A DNA stretch of 64,000 nt from Bacillota bacterium (GCA_023425025.1 JAFADG010000014.1:1-64000), one strand, 5' to 3'; numbered from the stretch's first letter, positions 42,855-51,467 are shown. The notes: generated by a model not told the origin, from the sequence alone. A program made the numbers and translations.

Positions 42855-44204
42855 ATGAACATGCACCTGTCTTCCTTATCGCTTGAGCAGCTGATTGCCC
42901 CCGGTGGACATGCCTGTGCCTGCGGGCATCATCATGATACGGAACTGAAGTATATAAAAATCGGCCCCGGAGCGGTGCGGCATCTGCCGGCGGCGCTGGA
43001 AAAGCTGAACGTGCGCAAGCCCTTCATCGTCTGCGACAAAAACACCTATGCGGCGGCCTGGGACCGTGTGCAGCCGGTGCTTGCGGGTGCCGGCGTTGCC
43101 TATACGCTTTTTATGCTGCCGGGGGAGCATTTGGAGCCGGATGAACATGCCGTAGGCGCCCTGTGCATGGCTTTTGACCCAAGCTGTGATGTGGTGATGG
43201 CCATCGGCTCCGGGGTCGTCAACGACTGCTGCAAGGTGCTGGCCTATACCGCCGGGATACCCAGTATGGTGGTGGCCACCGCGCCTTCCATGGATGGCTA
43301 TGCCTCCAATTCCTCCTCCATGATTCAAAACAGGGTGAAGGTTACCCTGTACAACGCCTGCCCTTCCGCCATCATCGCGGACGTGGACATTTTGAAAAAC
43401 GCGCCGCAAAGAATGCTGTGGGCCGGCCTTGGCGATATGCTGGCCAAGTACATCTCCATTTGCGAGTGGCGGATCTCCGGTTTGGTCACCGGGGAGTATT
43501 ACTGCGAAAACGTGGCCGGCCTGGTCCGCCAGTCCCTGAAAAAGTGCGTGAGCGCCGCCGAAGGCTTAAACCGCCGGGATGAGGAGGCTGTGCAGTCCGT
43601 GGTAGAGGGGCTGGTGCTCTCCGGCATCGCCATGGGCTTTGCCAGGATCTCCCGGCCGGCTTCCGGTCTTGAGCATTACTTCTCCCACATATGGGAGATG
43701 ATGGCCCTGGATAGGGGCACGCCCTATGAGCTGCACGGCATACAGGTGGGCGTTGGCACAGCCCTTACGCTGAAGCTGTATGAGGATATACGCAGGCTGG
43801 TTCCCGACAGAGAAAAGGCGGAAGCGTTCATCGCGTCTTTTGACAATCAGGCCTGGGAGCAGGAGATGCGCAAAATCTTCGGCGCCGCCGCGGAGGCCAT
43901 CATCCGGGCCGAGCACGAAAAGTATTATAAGAATACGCCGGCCGCCCACCGGGCACGGCTGAAAAAAACGCTGGCGCATTGGGAAGAAATATTGGCCATT
44001 ATCCAGGAAGAGCTGCCGCCCGCAAAAGAGGTGGAGCAATTGATGCAAGGCCTTGGCATGCCAACGCGGCCCAGGGATATCGGCGTCAGCGACGCGGATG
44101 CCTACGCCGCCTTGATCGGTTCCCGGGATGTGCGGGACAAATATCTGACCAGTTCCCTCTTGTGGGACCTGGGCGTATTGCGGGAAATGCGTCTGGATTT
44201 GTGA
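42855..44204 (+). CDS. sn-glycerol-1-phosphate dehydrogenase (AraM/EgsA-like)
   Basis: Reduces dihydroxyacetone phosphate to glycerol-1-phosphate. The 449-residue protein has the iron-alcohol-dehydrogenase-like fold with AIGSGVVNDCCKVLAY, VATAPSMDGYASNSSSM and metal-binding His regions in GLEHYFSHIWEM and YELHGIQVGVG. ATG 42855 follows AGAAGGAAGG; it lies 23 bases after the LCP gene and is probably co-transcribed. An N-terminal CACGHHH cluster is notable. G1P use is inferred from family membership. Confidence 0.9.
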   Translation: MNMHLSSLSLEQLIAPGGHACACGHHHDTELKYIKIGPGAVRHLPAALEKLNVRKPFIVCDKNTYAAAWDRVQPVLAGAGVAYTLFMLPGEHLEPDEHAVGALCMAFDPSCDVVMAIGSGVVNDCCKVLAYTAGIPSMVVATAPSMDGYASNSSSMIQNRVKVTLYNACPSAIIADVDILKNAPQRMLWAGLGDMLAKYISICEWRISGLVTGEYYCENVAGLVRQSLKKCVSAAEGLNRRDEEAVQSVVEGLVLSGIAMGFARISRPASGLEHYFSHIWEMMALDRGTPYELHGIQVGVGTALTLKLYEDIRRLVPDREKAEAFIASFDNQAWEQEMRKIFGAAAEAIIRAEHEKYYKNTPAAHRARLKKTLAHWEEILAIIQEELPPAKEVEQLMQGLGMPTRPRDIGVSDADAYAALIGSRDVRDKYLTSSLLWDLGVLREMRLDL

Positions 44205-44234
44205 AAAGCATATAAGCGTGCGAAGATAAAGGAT

Positions 44235-44261
44235 GCGGCGGCCGTTTGTTTCGGCCGCCGC
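44235..44261. terminator. Hairpin between convergent genes
   Basis: GCGGCGGCC pairs with GGCCGCCGC; the flanking T runs are weak on both sides. Confidence 0.6.
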
Positions 44262-44274
44262 GTCTTTGTGCGTT

Positions 44275-45348
44275 TTACTGCCCGTACAGCTTTTCTTCCG
44301 CGAAGAGGAAAAGCTTCTGCATCTTTTCCACCGTCTCTTCGTTCAGCTCGTTCCATGTGAACCAGGGCCACAGCGGGCATTTTAGGGTGACGCCGCCGGG
44401 GTATCTTAGCGGCAGCGCAAGCTTTGCGCGCTTGCCGCTTTTGTCTGTCTGGGTGCAGTAGCCGCAATTGTCGCAGACCTTGGTACGCATATAGCACAGC
44501 TCGCCCAAAGCATATTCCATTTGATCATAATGGCCCAGCAGCCGCCTGAAGGCCGGGACCCTGAATTCGAAGCACATTTGCAGCCTGTCCCGCCAGCGGA
44601 AGCTGATATTCATATAGCCGCGCTCCTTGTCCTTGTATTCCATTTCCCAGCGGACCTGCAGCCAGCGCTCCCCGTTTGTCAGGGTATAGCCCCGCTTTTC
44701 AAAAAAGGTCTCCAGCTGTTCCAAAAACGCCGCATCGCCGTACAGCTTGCCAAACATTTGGGCAGCCCGAAAGGGTTTGCCGGGAACGGAACCAAGCAAA
44801 AAACGGGTCAAAACTTCAATTGTCTGCCCGCCAGACTGTGAAGCGTCTTCGCTCCGCTGCTTCATAGCAGGGAAGAGCGGCGGGTATTTTGGACTGCGGA
44901 GGATAACGCCCTCCGGCGCGGGCTCATATGCAAGGCCGAAGGCTGTCCATTTGTCCAGTATTTTGGGCGTGAGCTTCCAGGCGGATTTGGCGATGAACAG
45001 GTGGTCTTCCGCCGCCTCACCTGCTTGCGCCAGTTTATAAAGCGTGCCCACCCAGTCAAAGAACTTCTTCTCCACTTTCGACATGGCATCCATCAAGGCG
45101 GGATTGCTGTTGTTCAGATGCCAGCGCTCCGCAAAGCATTTGTCTTCTTCCGGTTCGATGCCGATGAGCTCGGGATGGTCATGGCAGGTGCTGATCACGT
45201 CATAAAGGAACGCGTGGAGCTGGCGGCGGGATTCCCCATCGTTCAAGGATGGATCAAAAGTGTAGGGCGGATAGGCGGCCAGGTAAGCATATATGATCCG
45301 TGCTCCAAGGGTGGGAAAGGATTGGCCCAAACGCATCTGTTCCTGCAT
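44275..45348 (-). CDS. Unknown protein with CxxCxxC motif
   Basis: A 357-residue soluble protein I do not recognise. The C-terminal third has KVCDNCGYCTQTDKSG, which could hold a metal, plus a further Cys in LKCPLWPWFTWNE. The middle is helical and charged. It has a clear promoter overlapped by a palindrome at 45380-45396, so it is regulated. The neighbour is a divergent GAF-type methionine-sulfoxide reductase. Confidence 0.8.
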   Translation of the reverse strand: MQEQMRLGQSFPTLGARIIYAYLAAYPPYTFDPSLNDGESRRQLHAFLYDVISTCHDHPELIGIEPEEDKCFAERWHLNNSNPALMDAMSKVEKKFFDWVGTLYKLAQAGEAAEDHLFIAKSAWKLTPKILDKWTAFGLAYEPAPEGVILRSPKYPPLFPAMKQRSEDASQSGGQTIEVLTRFLLGSVPGKPFRAAQMFGKLYGDAAFLEQLETFFEKRGYTLTNGERWLQVRWEMEYKDKERGYMNISFRWRDRLQMCFEFRVPAFRRLLGHYDQMEYALGELCYMRTKVCDNCGYCTQTDKSGKRAKLALPLRYPGGVTLKCPLWPWFTWNELNEETVEKMQKLFLFAEEKLYGQ

Positions 45349-45379
45349 GGCGTTTTCTCCCGCTTTCTCATTGGCATAA

Positions 45380-45422
45380 ACTGTATTTCATACAGTATAA
45401 CCCATCGTTCAAACCCTTGCAA
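45380..45422 (-). promoter_or_regulatory. Promoter with palindrome
   Basis: Minus-strand TTGCAA (45417-45422), 17 bases, TATACT (45394-45399). ACTGTAT-TTC-ATACAGT (45380-45396) is a perfect palindrome just downstream, a likely operator. Confidence 0.75.
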
Positions 45423-45451
45423 GACAGACGGTGATTTGGCACACAGATTTA

Positions 45452-45460
45452 TGGTATAAT
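45452..45460 (+). promoter_or_regulatory. Extended -10 promoter of the fRMsr gene
   Basis: TGGTATAAT, 33 bases before the start codon, with no standard -35 element. Confidence 0.6.
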
Positions 45461-45493
45461 GGCCCTGCATTTTACAAAAAGGGGAGAAAACCC

Positions 45494-45985
45494 ATGATCG
45501 AAATCAAGGACACATACCCGCAGAACAAAGCGGAAATGTATGATCTGCTTAAAAAGCAGCTGAGCGCGCTGATGGAGGGAGAAACGAACAAGCTGCCCCA
45601 CCTTGCGAACATGGCGGCGCTGCTGAACGCGGCGCTTACGGATATCAACTGGGTGGGCTTTTATTTGATGACGGAGGGGGAGCTTTTGCTAGGCCCCTTC
45701 CAGGGGAAAACCGCCTGTATCCGCATACCGGTGGGCAAAGGGGTGTGCGGTACCGCGGTCGCCCAGGGAAAGACGCAGCTGGTGGCCGATGTGCATCAGT
45801 TCCCCGGGCATATCGCCTGCGACAGCGCATCCAATTCGGAAATCGTTGTACCCATTCGCGCCGATGGGAAAATCGTTGGCGTGCTGGATATCGACAGCCC
45901 CCGCTTTGCCCGCTTTGATGAGCAGGACAAGCAGGGGCTGGAGGAAATGGTGGAGCTGTTGGCAAAAGGCTGCCGCTGGGAGTAA
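45494..45985 (+). CDS. Free methionine-(R)-sulfoxide reductase (GAF domain)
   Basis: Repairs oxidised free methionine. The 163-residue GAF protein has the three cysteines of the family: in TACIRIPVG, KGVCGTAVA and HIACDSASNSEIVVP. INWVGFYLM and VGVLDIDSP complete the fold. GGGGAG precedes ATG 45494. Confidence 0.94.
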   Translation: MIEIKDTYPQNKAEMYDLLKKQLSALMEGETNKLPHLANMAALLNAALTDINWVGFYLMTEGELLLGPFQGKTACIRIPVGKGVCGTAVAQGKTQLVADVHQFPGHIACDSASNSEIVVPIRADGKIVGVLDIDSPRFARFDEQDKQGLEEMVELLAKGCRWE

Positions 45986-45993
45986 GGGGGGGC

Positions 45994-46998
45994 TTATTTG
46001 ACTACTTCCAGCATGCTGCGGCCTTTGCGGGCCTTGAAAAAGCCGGAAACTACATCCATGGCCATGCCGATCAGCGACAGGACGCAGACGACGGTGATGC
46101 CTGTTGCAAAGTGGCTGTTCATGGCGGCCGCATCGATGTTCAATCTCTGGGCTGCATGTTGCAGGAAGGCCGGGTTAAAGGTATCGGCGCCCTTCAAAAA
46201 GAGGATGGAAGCCGCCGTCCACAGGATGCTGCTGATGCCGGAGACCGCCGCGACGGGGTAATTCCAGCGCGCGAAAAAGAACTTGACCGCCGCCACTACC
46301 CAGGATAAAAGCGTCAGCGCCGCCAGGTAGGGGATATAGCGCTGCACGGCCAACTGGCTGAACAGCGGCACCATAATGTTCTCCGGGCTGTACTCGTACC
46401 AGGCGATCAGATGCTGGTACCTGGCCATCACCACAAGGAACAGCGCGGAAAACACCATGCCGATCACCGTTTCCACCCGGGAGATCTTCACGGCGTTGCG
46501 CGGGGGAATATCCGGCAGGTCCTTTGGAGACCAGGTGCTTTTGAAATTGGCCGCGCTGAAATATTCTGTCAGCCCAAAGCCCAGCGTGACCCAGAAAAAT
46601 CCGTTGATGACGCCATCAAACAGGCCGCCCAGGATATCGCCGATGATCGTGCCGAACGTCTGTCCAAAGCTTCCGTCCACCGGCGAGCCGATCAGCGTGC
46701 CAAACAGCCGCAGGACCGTCAGTATGACGGCCACAAGAGGAAGGACGATCCTCAATACCGTCAGGTAATCGTCAAAAAGGGCGGGGGAGATCAGATAGCG
46801 GGGCCTAATGCGATACTGCTCGGCCAGCTTTGCGGGCGCGCCCATGGAATGGAGCACCTTTTCCACATCCGCATCGCTGGGGTTTTCGGGCAGCATATCC
46901 CCAATATTGGCCTTCAGCTCCCGTTCCACATCCGCCCGGCTGTTCTCCGGCAGCCGGCGGACCACATCATACACATACTTTTCGATCAAGGCATTCAT
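45994..46998 (-). CDS. HAAS-domain membrane protein
   Basis: A 334-residue protein: N-terminal HAAS-like helical domain (about 1-65, YVYDVVRRLPENSRADVERELK) and about six membrane segments. HAAS proteins usually pair with a PadR regulator, and here the padR gene overlaps it by four bases. Function unknown. Confidence 0.88.
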   Translation of the reverse strand: MNALIEKYVYDVVRRLPENSRADVERELKANIGDMLPENPSDADVEKVLHSMGAPAKLAEQYRIRPRYLISPALFDDYLTVLRIVLPLVAVILTVLRLFGTLIGSPVDGSFGQTFGTIIGDILGGLFDGVINGFFWVTLGFGLTEYFSAANFKSTWSPKDLPDIPPRNAVKISRVETVIGMVFSALFLVVMARYQHLIAWYEYSPENIMVPLFSQLAVQRYIPYLAALTLLSWVVAAVKFFFARWNYPVAAVSGISSILWTAASILFLKGADTFNPAFLQHAAQRLNIDAAAMNSHFATGITVVCVLSLIGMAMDVVSGFFKARKGRSMLEVVK

Positions 46999-47336
46999 AC
47001 GTTATCCTCCCTTAATAGTCCTTCCATCTCCTCACAGATACGCCGCCACTCTGTTTTCAATGTCTCATAGAGGTTTAAGCCCTGCCCGCTCAGCAGGTAG
47101 TATTTGCGCGGCCGGCTTTCCGCCGTGTCCCAGCGGCTTTCCAGCAGTCCCTGGGCCTCCAGCCGCCGAAGCAGGGGATACAGCGTGCCGGGCTCGATGC
47201 TGGTGCGCTTTTGCTCCAATTGCTGCAGCAGGGAATAACCGTAGCAGGGCTGTTTCAATTGGCTGAGTACGGCCAATGTCAGCGTACCGCGCCGCATTTC
47301 CAAAAGGATGTTGCCAAGAAGCGTGGATTCATCCAA
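46995..47336 (-). CDS. PadR-family transcriptional regulator
   Basis: A 113-residue winged-helix repressor with LAVLSQLKQPCYGYSLLQQL and TLYPLLRRLEAQGLLESRW, then a short C-terminal helix. It probably controls itself and the HAAS gene through the palindrome in its promoter. Confidence 0.93.
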   Translation of the reverse strand: MDESTLLGNILLEMRRGTLTLAVLSQLKQPCYGYSLLQQLEQKRTSIEPGTLYPLLRRLEAQGLLESRWDTAESRPRKYYLLSGQGLNLYETLKTEWRRICEEMEGLLREDNV

Positions 47337-47355
47337 GAATGATCACCTCGATCAC

Positions 47356-47385
47356 ATTATAATGTGTGACACACACTATTGTCAA
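47356..47385 (-). promoter_or_regulatory. padR promoter with palindrome in the spacer
   Basis: Minus-strand TTGACA (47380-47385), 18 bases, TATAAT (47356-47361). TGTGTG-A-CACACA (47363-47375) fills most of the spacer, as expected of an autorepressor site. Confidence 0.8.
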
Positions 47386-47414
47386 TATTGAAATATTGAA
47401 ATTTGAATTCTTTC

Positions 47415-47445
47415 TTGACTACGTCCCTGCGTCGTAGTTTACAAT
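47415..47445 (+). promoter_or_regulatory. MerR-type promoter with 19-bp spacer
   Basis: TTGACT (47415-47420), 19 bases, TACAAT (47440-47445), with ACTACG and CGTAGT (47418-47438) as dyad arms within the spacer. This is the classic layout for MerR activation. Confidence 0.85.
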
Positions 47446-47476
47446 GGTGCCAGAAAACACAGGGAGGACTTTTGCC

Positions 47477-48427
47477 ATGCAAGGGGAACTCATGAAAATC
47501 AGGGATGTGTCAGTCAAATATGGCCTGACCACCAGGGCGCTTGCCTACTACGAGGAAATGGGCCTGATTGAAAGCAGCCACGCGGAGGGGTACGCCTATC
47601 GCTGCTACGATGACAAGGCCCTCAAGCGCATTGAACAGATACTGATTTTGCGCAGGCTGGAGATCAGCATCAAGGACATCCAGCGGATACTGGCGTCCGG
47701 CAGCGCGGCGGTACTCTTGGATGTGCTGCGGGAGAAAATCGGCAGAATCGATCATGAGGCGGAATTGCTCAAGCGTTTGAAGGACATCATCCTGACCATG
47801 ATGGACCAGGTGAAGGAATACGACGTAAGCAGCGAGATGGACCTGAAGCTTTTGTATGCCAAGGCCAATGAGGTCGGGCTGTACATTGACGGATTCCAGG
47901 ATGCTGAAAAGGCGCGTATGGTGACGGACCTGGCGGAAACGGTGGCGCAGCTGGAAAGGATGCCCGACATCCGCATCATCCGCCTGCCGGCGGTCAAAAT
48001 GGCCAGGTCCGGTCACACGGACCTTGGGGCCTTTGACGCCTGGTGGGGCGGTGTGAAGGTTCCCCAGCAGGTGTTCCCCCGGGATTTTCTGTGGTTCAAC
48101 CCTCATTTTCAGGATTTTGAGTGGCTCTTTGCGCTGCCGGAAGAGGATACCGATACGGACGGCTACGAGGTGTTTGATTTTCCTGGCGGGCTGTATGCCG
48201 TGGCCACCGCCTTTGACGATGACGATGTGGGAAGGGTCAACCGGCTGGTGCACAGGTGGGTGGAGGAAAGCAGGGTATACGAAGCGTCCACCCTGGAAAG
48301 TGACGAGGCGGAGCGGTATGATATGGGGCACATCGTCGGCTGTATGCTGTTTGAGGATGGTTCAAAGCGCGAGCAGATGGATCTGTTTATCCCCATTGTG
48401 GTAAGGCGGGAGCTTCAGGGGAAATAA
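47477..48427 (+). CDS. MerR-family regulator with effector domain
   Basis: A 316-residue regulator. The N-terminal winged helix (about 6-75, MKIRDVSVKYGLTTRALAYYEEMGL) is followed by a coiled coil and a C-terminal half (about 165-316) that resembles an effector-binding (GyrI-like) fold, though I am not certain. The start is ATG 47477 after GGAGG; 47492 is an alternative. It probably acts on its own 19-bp-spacer promoter. The inducer is unknown. Confidence 0.9.
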   Translation: MQGELMKIRDVSVKYGLTTRALAYYEEMGLIESSHAEGYAYRCYDDKALKRIEQILILRRLEISIKDIQRILASGSAAVLLDVLREKIGRIDHEAELLKRLKDIILTMMDQVKEYDVSSEMDLKLLYAKANEVGLYIDGFQDAEKARMVTDLAETVAQLERMPDIRIIRLPAVKMARSGHTDLGAFDAWWGGVKVPQQVFPRDFLWFNPHFQDFEWLFALPEEDTDTDGYEVFDFPGGLYAVATAFDDDDVGRVNRLVHRWVEESRVYEASTLESDEAERYDMGHIVGCMLFEDGSKREQMDLFIPIVVRRELQGK

Positions 48428-48442
48428 AGCGTTTACAAAAAG

Positions 48443-48473
48443 AAATCCGGCGGGCCAAGGCTGCGCCGGATTT
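48443..48473 (+). terminator. Terminator after the MerR gene
   Basis: AAATCCGGCG pairs with CGCCGGATTT, then CCACTTTT. Confidence 0.75.
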
Positions 48474-48546
48474 CCACTTTTATATATTATTTTGTCGAAT
48501 TATGAGGGTTGCTCGCCACCCGGAATTGATTTTCCGAGAAAAAGCA

Positions 48547-48933
48547 TTACAGATACACCACGTGCGTCTGCACTCCGGGCAGTCTGGCCTGCAGGATGCC
48601 GGCCACATCCCGGCGGTCTGCATTGTCGGGCCGGCCGGAACCAATGATAATGTGTGCGGCGTTTTGCTCCACGGCATATTGTATCAGCCGCTCCACAGGG
48701 TCAGGGGCCCGCAGCACGGCCATTTCCGCCCCGGCGTCGCAGACCAGCCGGTACAGGTAATTCAGCGCTTCGCTTTGTGTGGAGTGGCCCAATAGCGGTG
48801 CACCCACCGGCGCCACGTGCACCACCAGCAGCGGGGCGTTTGTTTCGGCGGCGATTTGTACTCCTTTTTCAATCAGCCGGTCGCAGGTTTTTTGGCCGGT
48901 CACGCAGACCAGCACAGGATGGATGTCGTGCAC
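48547..48933 (-). CDS. Universal-stress-protein-like domain (KdpD Usp type)
   Basis: A 128-residue nucleotide-binding-fold protein. PVLVCVTGQKTCDRLIEKG matches the Usp-like part of KdpD sensor proteins, and HIIIGSGRP is the Usp glycine motif. Start is GTG 48933 with AAGGAG nine bases upstream. No kdp genes are in the window. It follows a small membrane protein gene by 37 bases. Confidence 0.85.
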   Translation of the reverse strand: MHDIHPVLVCVTGQKTCDRLIEKGVQIAAETNAPLLVVHVAPVGAPLLGHSTQSEALNYLYRLVCDAGAEMAVLRAPDPVERLIQYAVEQNAAHIIIGSGRPDNADRRDVAGILQARLPGVQTHVVYL

Positions 48934-48970
48934 GGAGAAAGACTCCTTTTTAGCGTCTGGGCGGCACTTT

Positions 48971-49453
48971 TTAGGCGTGCTGTTCCGCCCGGCGGATTTC
49001 GGCCACCGCCTTGTCGTGGGAGACAACGGTGATCCTGTCGCCCGGTTTGACAGGCGGCGTTCCCTTGTGCACATCGTAATAAAAGAGCCTGTCATCGGCT
49101 TCGTCATTTTTTTCACCGACATTGATGGTCATGGGGTAATACTCCACGCCTTCACGGATACAGGATTGGCTTGCGATGTCCCTAACCTGGCCGGTGGTTT
49201 CCCGCTTGCGGCCCTCCAGCACGTTTCTTAGGTGACGGCCGTAATGGACGATGGGGCTGATGAACATGCCATAGCAGAAGATGGCCAGCGCCCCGCCAAA
49301 GATGGTCAGCAGGATGGTCAGCCATTGCAGGCGTACATTCCGAAGCAGGGAAACGACGATCCCTGCCAGAAAGAACACCATGGGAACCGATAATGCCAGC
49401 AGGCGGCGCTTGAGTTGGTGCTGATTTTCATCCCGGTCTTTTTGCTGATACAA
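48971..49453 (-). CDS. Small membrane protein of unknown function
   Basis: A 160-residue protein with two membrane segments (about 18-38 and 44-68) and a C-terminal beta-rich tail (about 85-155). I do not recognise the family; it recalls DUF3592-type proteins. The start is TTG 49453 with GGAGG upstream. First gene of a two-gene operon with the Usp protein. Confidence 0.8.
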   Translation of the reverse strand: MYQQKDRDENQHQLKRRLLALSVPMVFFLAGIVVSLLRNVRLQWLTILLTIFGGALAIFCYGMFISPIVHYGRHLRNVLEGRKRETTGQVRDIASQSCIREGVEYYPMTINVGEKNDEADDRLFYYDVHKGTPPVKPGDRITVVSHDKAVAEIRRAEQHA

Positions 49454-49509
49454 TGTTGTTTCCTCCGTATGCTATGCTTAAAAAGGCCGCGGCATGCGCC
49501 CATGCTTTA

Positions 49510-49538
49510 TTTATACGCCAAATCCGCGCGCTTGTAAA
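49510..49538 (-). promoter_or_regulatory. Promoter of the 49453 operon
   Basis: Minus-strand TTTACA, 17 bases, TATAAA. Confidence 0.65.
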
Positions 49539-49612
49539 GGGATTGCGCGCAGTTTGTCGCATGCCGTGCATCAGATATACGGCCGGCCGCTTCATCGCCG
49601 CATTTCCATCAG

Positions 49613-49652
49613 CCGAAAAAAAACTCCCCGTTTCAGCCTGAAGCGGGGAGTT
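49613..49652 (-). terminator. Terminator of the oadB-oadG operon
   Basis: On the minus strand ACTCCCCG...CGGGGAGT forms the stem, followed by eight T. Confidence 0.9.
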
Positions 49653-49697
49653 GGGTTACAGGGAAAGAAAAATCATTTCTTTGACAGGCGGAGGGAA

Positions 49698-49934
49698 TTA
49701 TTCCTCGTCCGTTTCTTCCTTGTCCTTCACCCTTTGCATGAGCTTGATCACGCCGTAAAAGAGGAAGAGCACAAGGAACACGCCGCCAAGGCCAAAGAGG
49801 GTGGTGGTCAGGCCATTGCTCATCAGCTGGCCCATATCGATGGGGGCCTGGGTGGCGGCGGGAGCGGCGGTGATGTCGGGCGTGGCAGTGGCGGCAACTT
49901 CCGCAAGCGCGGAGGAGAACAGTCCGTGAAACAT
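49698..49934 (-). CDS. oadG: Oxaloacetate decarboxylase gamma-like subunit
   Basis: A 78-residue protein with one membrane segment (about 43-65, TTTLFGLGGVFLVLFLFYGV) and a charged tail, matching OadG subunits that anchor the sodium-pumping decarboxylase. It follows oadB by 34 bases. It lacks the long Pro/Ala linker found in some OadG. Confidence 0.8.
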   Translation of the reverse strand: MFHGLFSSALAEVAATATPDITAAPAATQAPIDMGQLMSNGLTTTLFGLGGVFLVLFLFYGVIKLMQRVKDKEETDEE

Positions 49935-49968
49935 ATCGTCAAACCTTCTTTCTACGCAGCCCTGGGCG

Positions 49969-51156
49969 TTATTTCAGCAGCATTGTCACCAGCGTGATCA
50001 CCATGCCGCCGGCCACCACGGAGCCCAGCTGGCCGGACACGTTGGCGCTGATGGCCTGCATGAGCACAAAGTTGTAGGGGTCGTCGTCCTTGGCCAGTTT
50101 CTGGATCACACGGGCGCTCATGGGGAAGGCGGAAATGCCCGCCGCGCCGATCATGGGATTGATCTTGTTCTTGCGGAACAGGTTCAGGAACTTGGCGAAC
50201 AGCACGCCGCCGGCGGTGTCGAACACGAAAGCGAAGAGGCCCAAAGCCATAATGAGCAGCGTGTTCCATTGCAGGAACTTGTCGGCCACCATGGTGGAGC
50301 CGATGGTCAGGCCCAGCAGGATGGTGACGATGTTGGCCAGCTCGTTCTGCGCGGCCTTGTTCAGCCTCTCCAGCACGCCGCAGACGCGGATCAGGTTGCC
50401 GAACATGAGAGCGCCGATCAGGGGAGCGCTCATGGGCACCAGGATGCCGGAAACGAGGGTTACTACGATGGGGAAGACGATCAGGGCCAGCCTGGGCGCT
50501 TTTTCCTCTTTGTATTCCATGCGGATGGTGCGCTCGCCTTTGGTGGTCAGCGCCTTGATCACCGGAGGCTGGATGATGGGCACCAGGGACATGTAGCTGT
50601 AGGCCGCTACGGAAATGGGGGCAATGTAATCACCCAAGTTGAAGTGGTTTGCCACATACAGCGTCGTGGGTCCGTCCGCCGCACCGATGATACCGATGGC
50701 GGAAGCCAGCCGCAGGACCAGACTCTGGTCCGCGCCGGGGATCACAAAGGGGATCAGAAGCAGGGAAAGCAGGAACGTAATGAAAATGCCGAACTGTGCC
50801 GCCGCGCCGAAGAAGATCATGGAGGGTTCCTTCAGCAGGGGCGTAAAGTCGCACATGGCGCCGATGGCGATAAAGATCAGAAGGGGGAACAGTTCGTTTT
50901 TGATGCCGGAGTTGAACAGCACCGTCAAAAAGCCGTCCGGGCCCAGCACAGCGGGAAACGTTTCGCCGAAGGCCGGAGGCAGGTTGGCCAGGATGGCGCC
51001 GAAGCCGATCGGCAGCAATAGGGCGGGTTCATATTCCTTTTTGATAGCCAAATAAATCAAGACGCCGGATACGATGAACATAACCAGTGTTCTCCAGCCA
51101 TCTGCCGTGAACAGGTAGATGACGCCGGAAAACAGCTCCCCCAGCAGGTTACCCAT
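49969..51156 (-). CDS. oadB: Sodium-translocating decarboxylase beta subunit
   Basis: The membrane sodium channel of biotin-dependent decarboxylases, 395 residues with about nine to eleven membrane segments. IGIIGAADGPTTLYVANHF holds a conserved Asp, and the C-terminal FPMSARVIQKL is typical. No alpha (carboxyltransferase) or biotin carrier gene lies beside it. The specific complex (oxaloacetate, methylmalonyl-CoA or glutaconyl-CoA) cannot be told. Confidence 0.93.
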   Translation of the reverse strand: MGNLLGELFSGVIYLFTADGWRTLVMFIVSGVLIYLAIKKEYEPALLLPIGFGAILANLPPAFGETFPAVLGPDGFLTVLFNSGIKNELFPLLIFIAIGAMCDFTPLLKEPSMIFFGAAAQFGIFITFLLSLLLIPFVIPGADQSLVLRLASAIGIIGAADGPTTLYVANHFNLGDYIAPISVAAYSYMSLVPIIQPPVIKALTTKGERTIRMEYKEEKAPRLALIVFPIVVTLVSGILVPMSAPLIGALMFGNLIRVCGVLERLNKAAQNELANIVTILLGLTIGSTMVADKFLQWNTLLIMALGLFAFVFDTAGGVLFAKFLNLFRKNKINPMIGAAGISAFPMSARVIQKLAKDDDPYNFVLMQAISANVSGQLGSVVAGGMVITLVTMLLK

Positions 51157-51302
51157 AAAGCGGTCCTCCCTTTATCGTTAACGTCGCAAAAAACTGCATC
51201 ATTATAGCATACGCAACAACAACTGTCAAACCGCGCATGCGCGTCTTGCAGCCGCCTTTGCGCTTCTGCAACGGCTGGAACCATTTGCTGCTGACCGGTG
51301 AT

Positions 51303-51331
51303 TTGCATTTGCGGGCTGTGTGTGGTATAAT
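51303..51331 (+). promoter_or_regulatory. Promoter of the CorC/HlyC transcript
   Basis: TTGCAT, 17 bases, TATAAT with a TGG extension before the -10. Transcription should start near 51338. Confidence 0.8.
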
Positions 51332-51337
51332 ACGCTA

Positions 51338-51467
51338 TCACACTACTATCGAGGTGTACATTTTGGACGAACCTCCCAGTCCCAAAGGACCGAAAGCCGA
51401 TAAAAACTGGTTTCGTGCATGCGCATCAGGGCAAAACGCGGCAATTGTTTTGTCTATGCGCTTTTTT
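51338..51467 (+). ncRNA. Structured leader ending in a terminator, unclassified
   Basis: The RNA from the promoter can form GAGGT/ACCTC (51351-51375), a CCAGT/ACTGG stem (51376-51410) that competes with GTCC/GGAC (51379-51390), and then GCGCAT/ATGCGC with six T (51421-51467), a clear intrinsic terminator. The CorC/HlyC start lies 53 bases beyond. This is the layout of a riboswitch or attenuator. It does not match a class I know by eye, including yybP-ykoY, M-box, fluoride or cyclic di-GMP. A short TTG frame at 51363 exists but its end looks random. Confidence 0.55.

Noticed and set aside
51338..51467. Cyclic-di-GMP (GEMM) or guanidine riboswitch
   Set aside because: Key conserved segments of those classes are absent.
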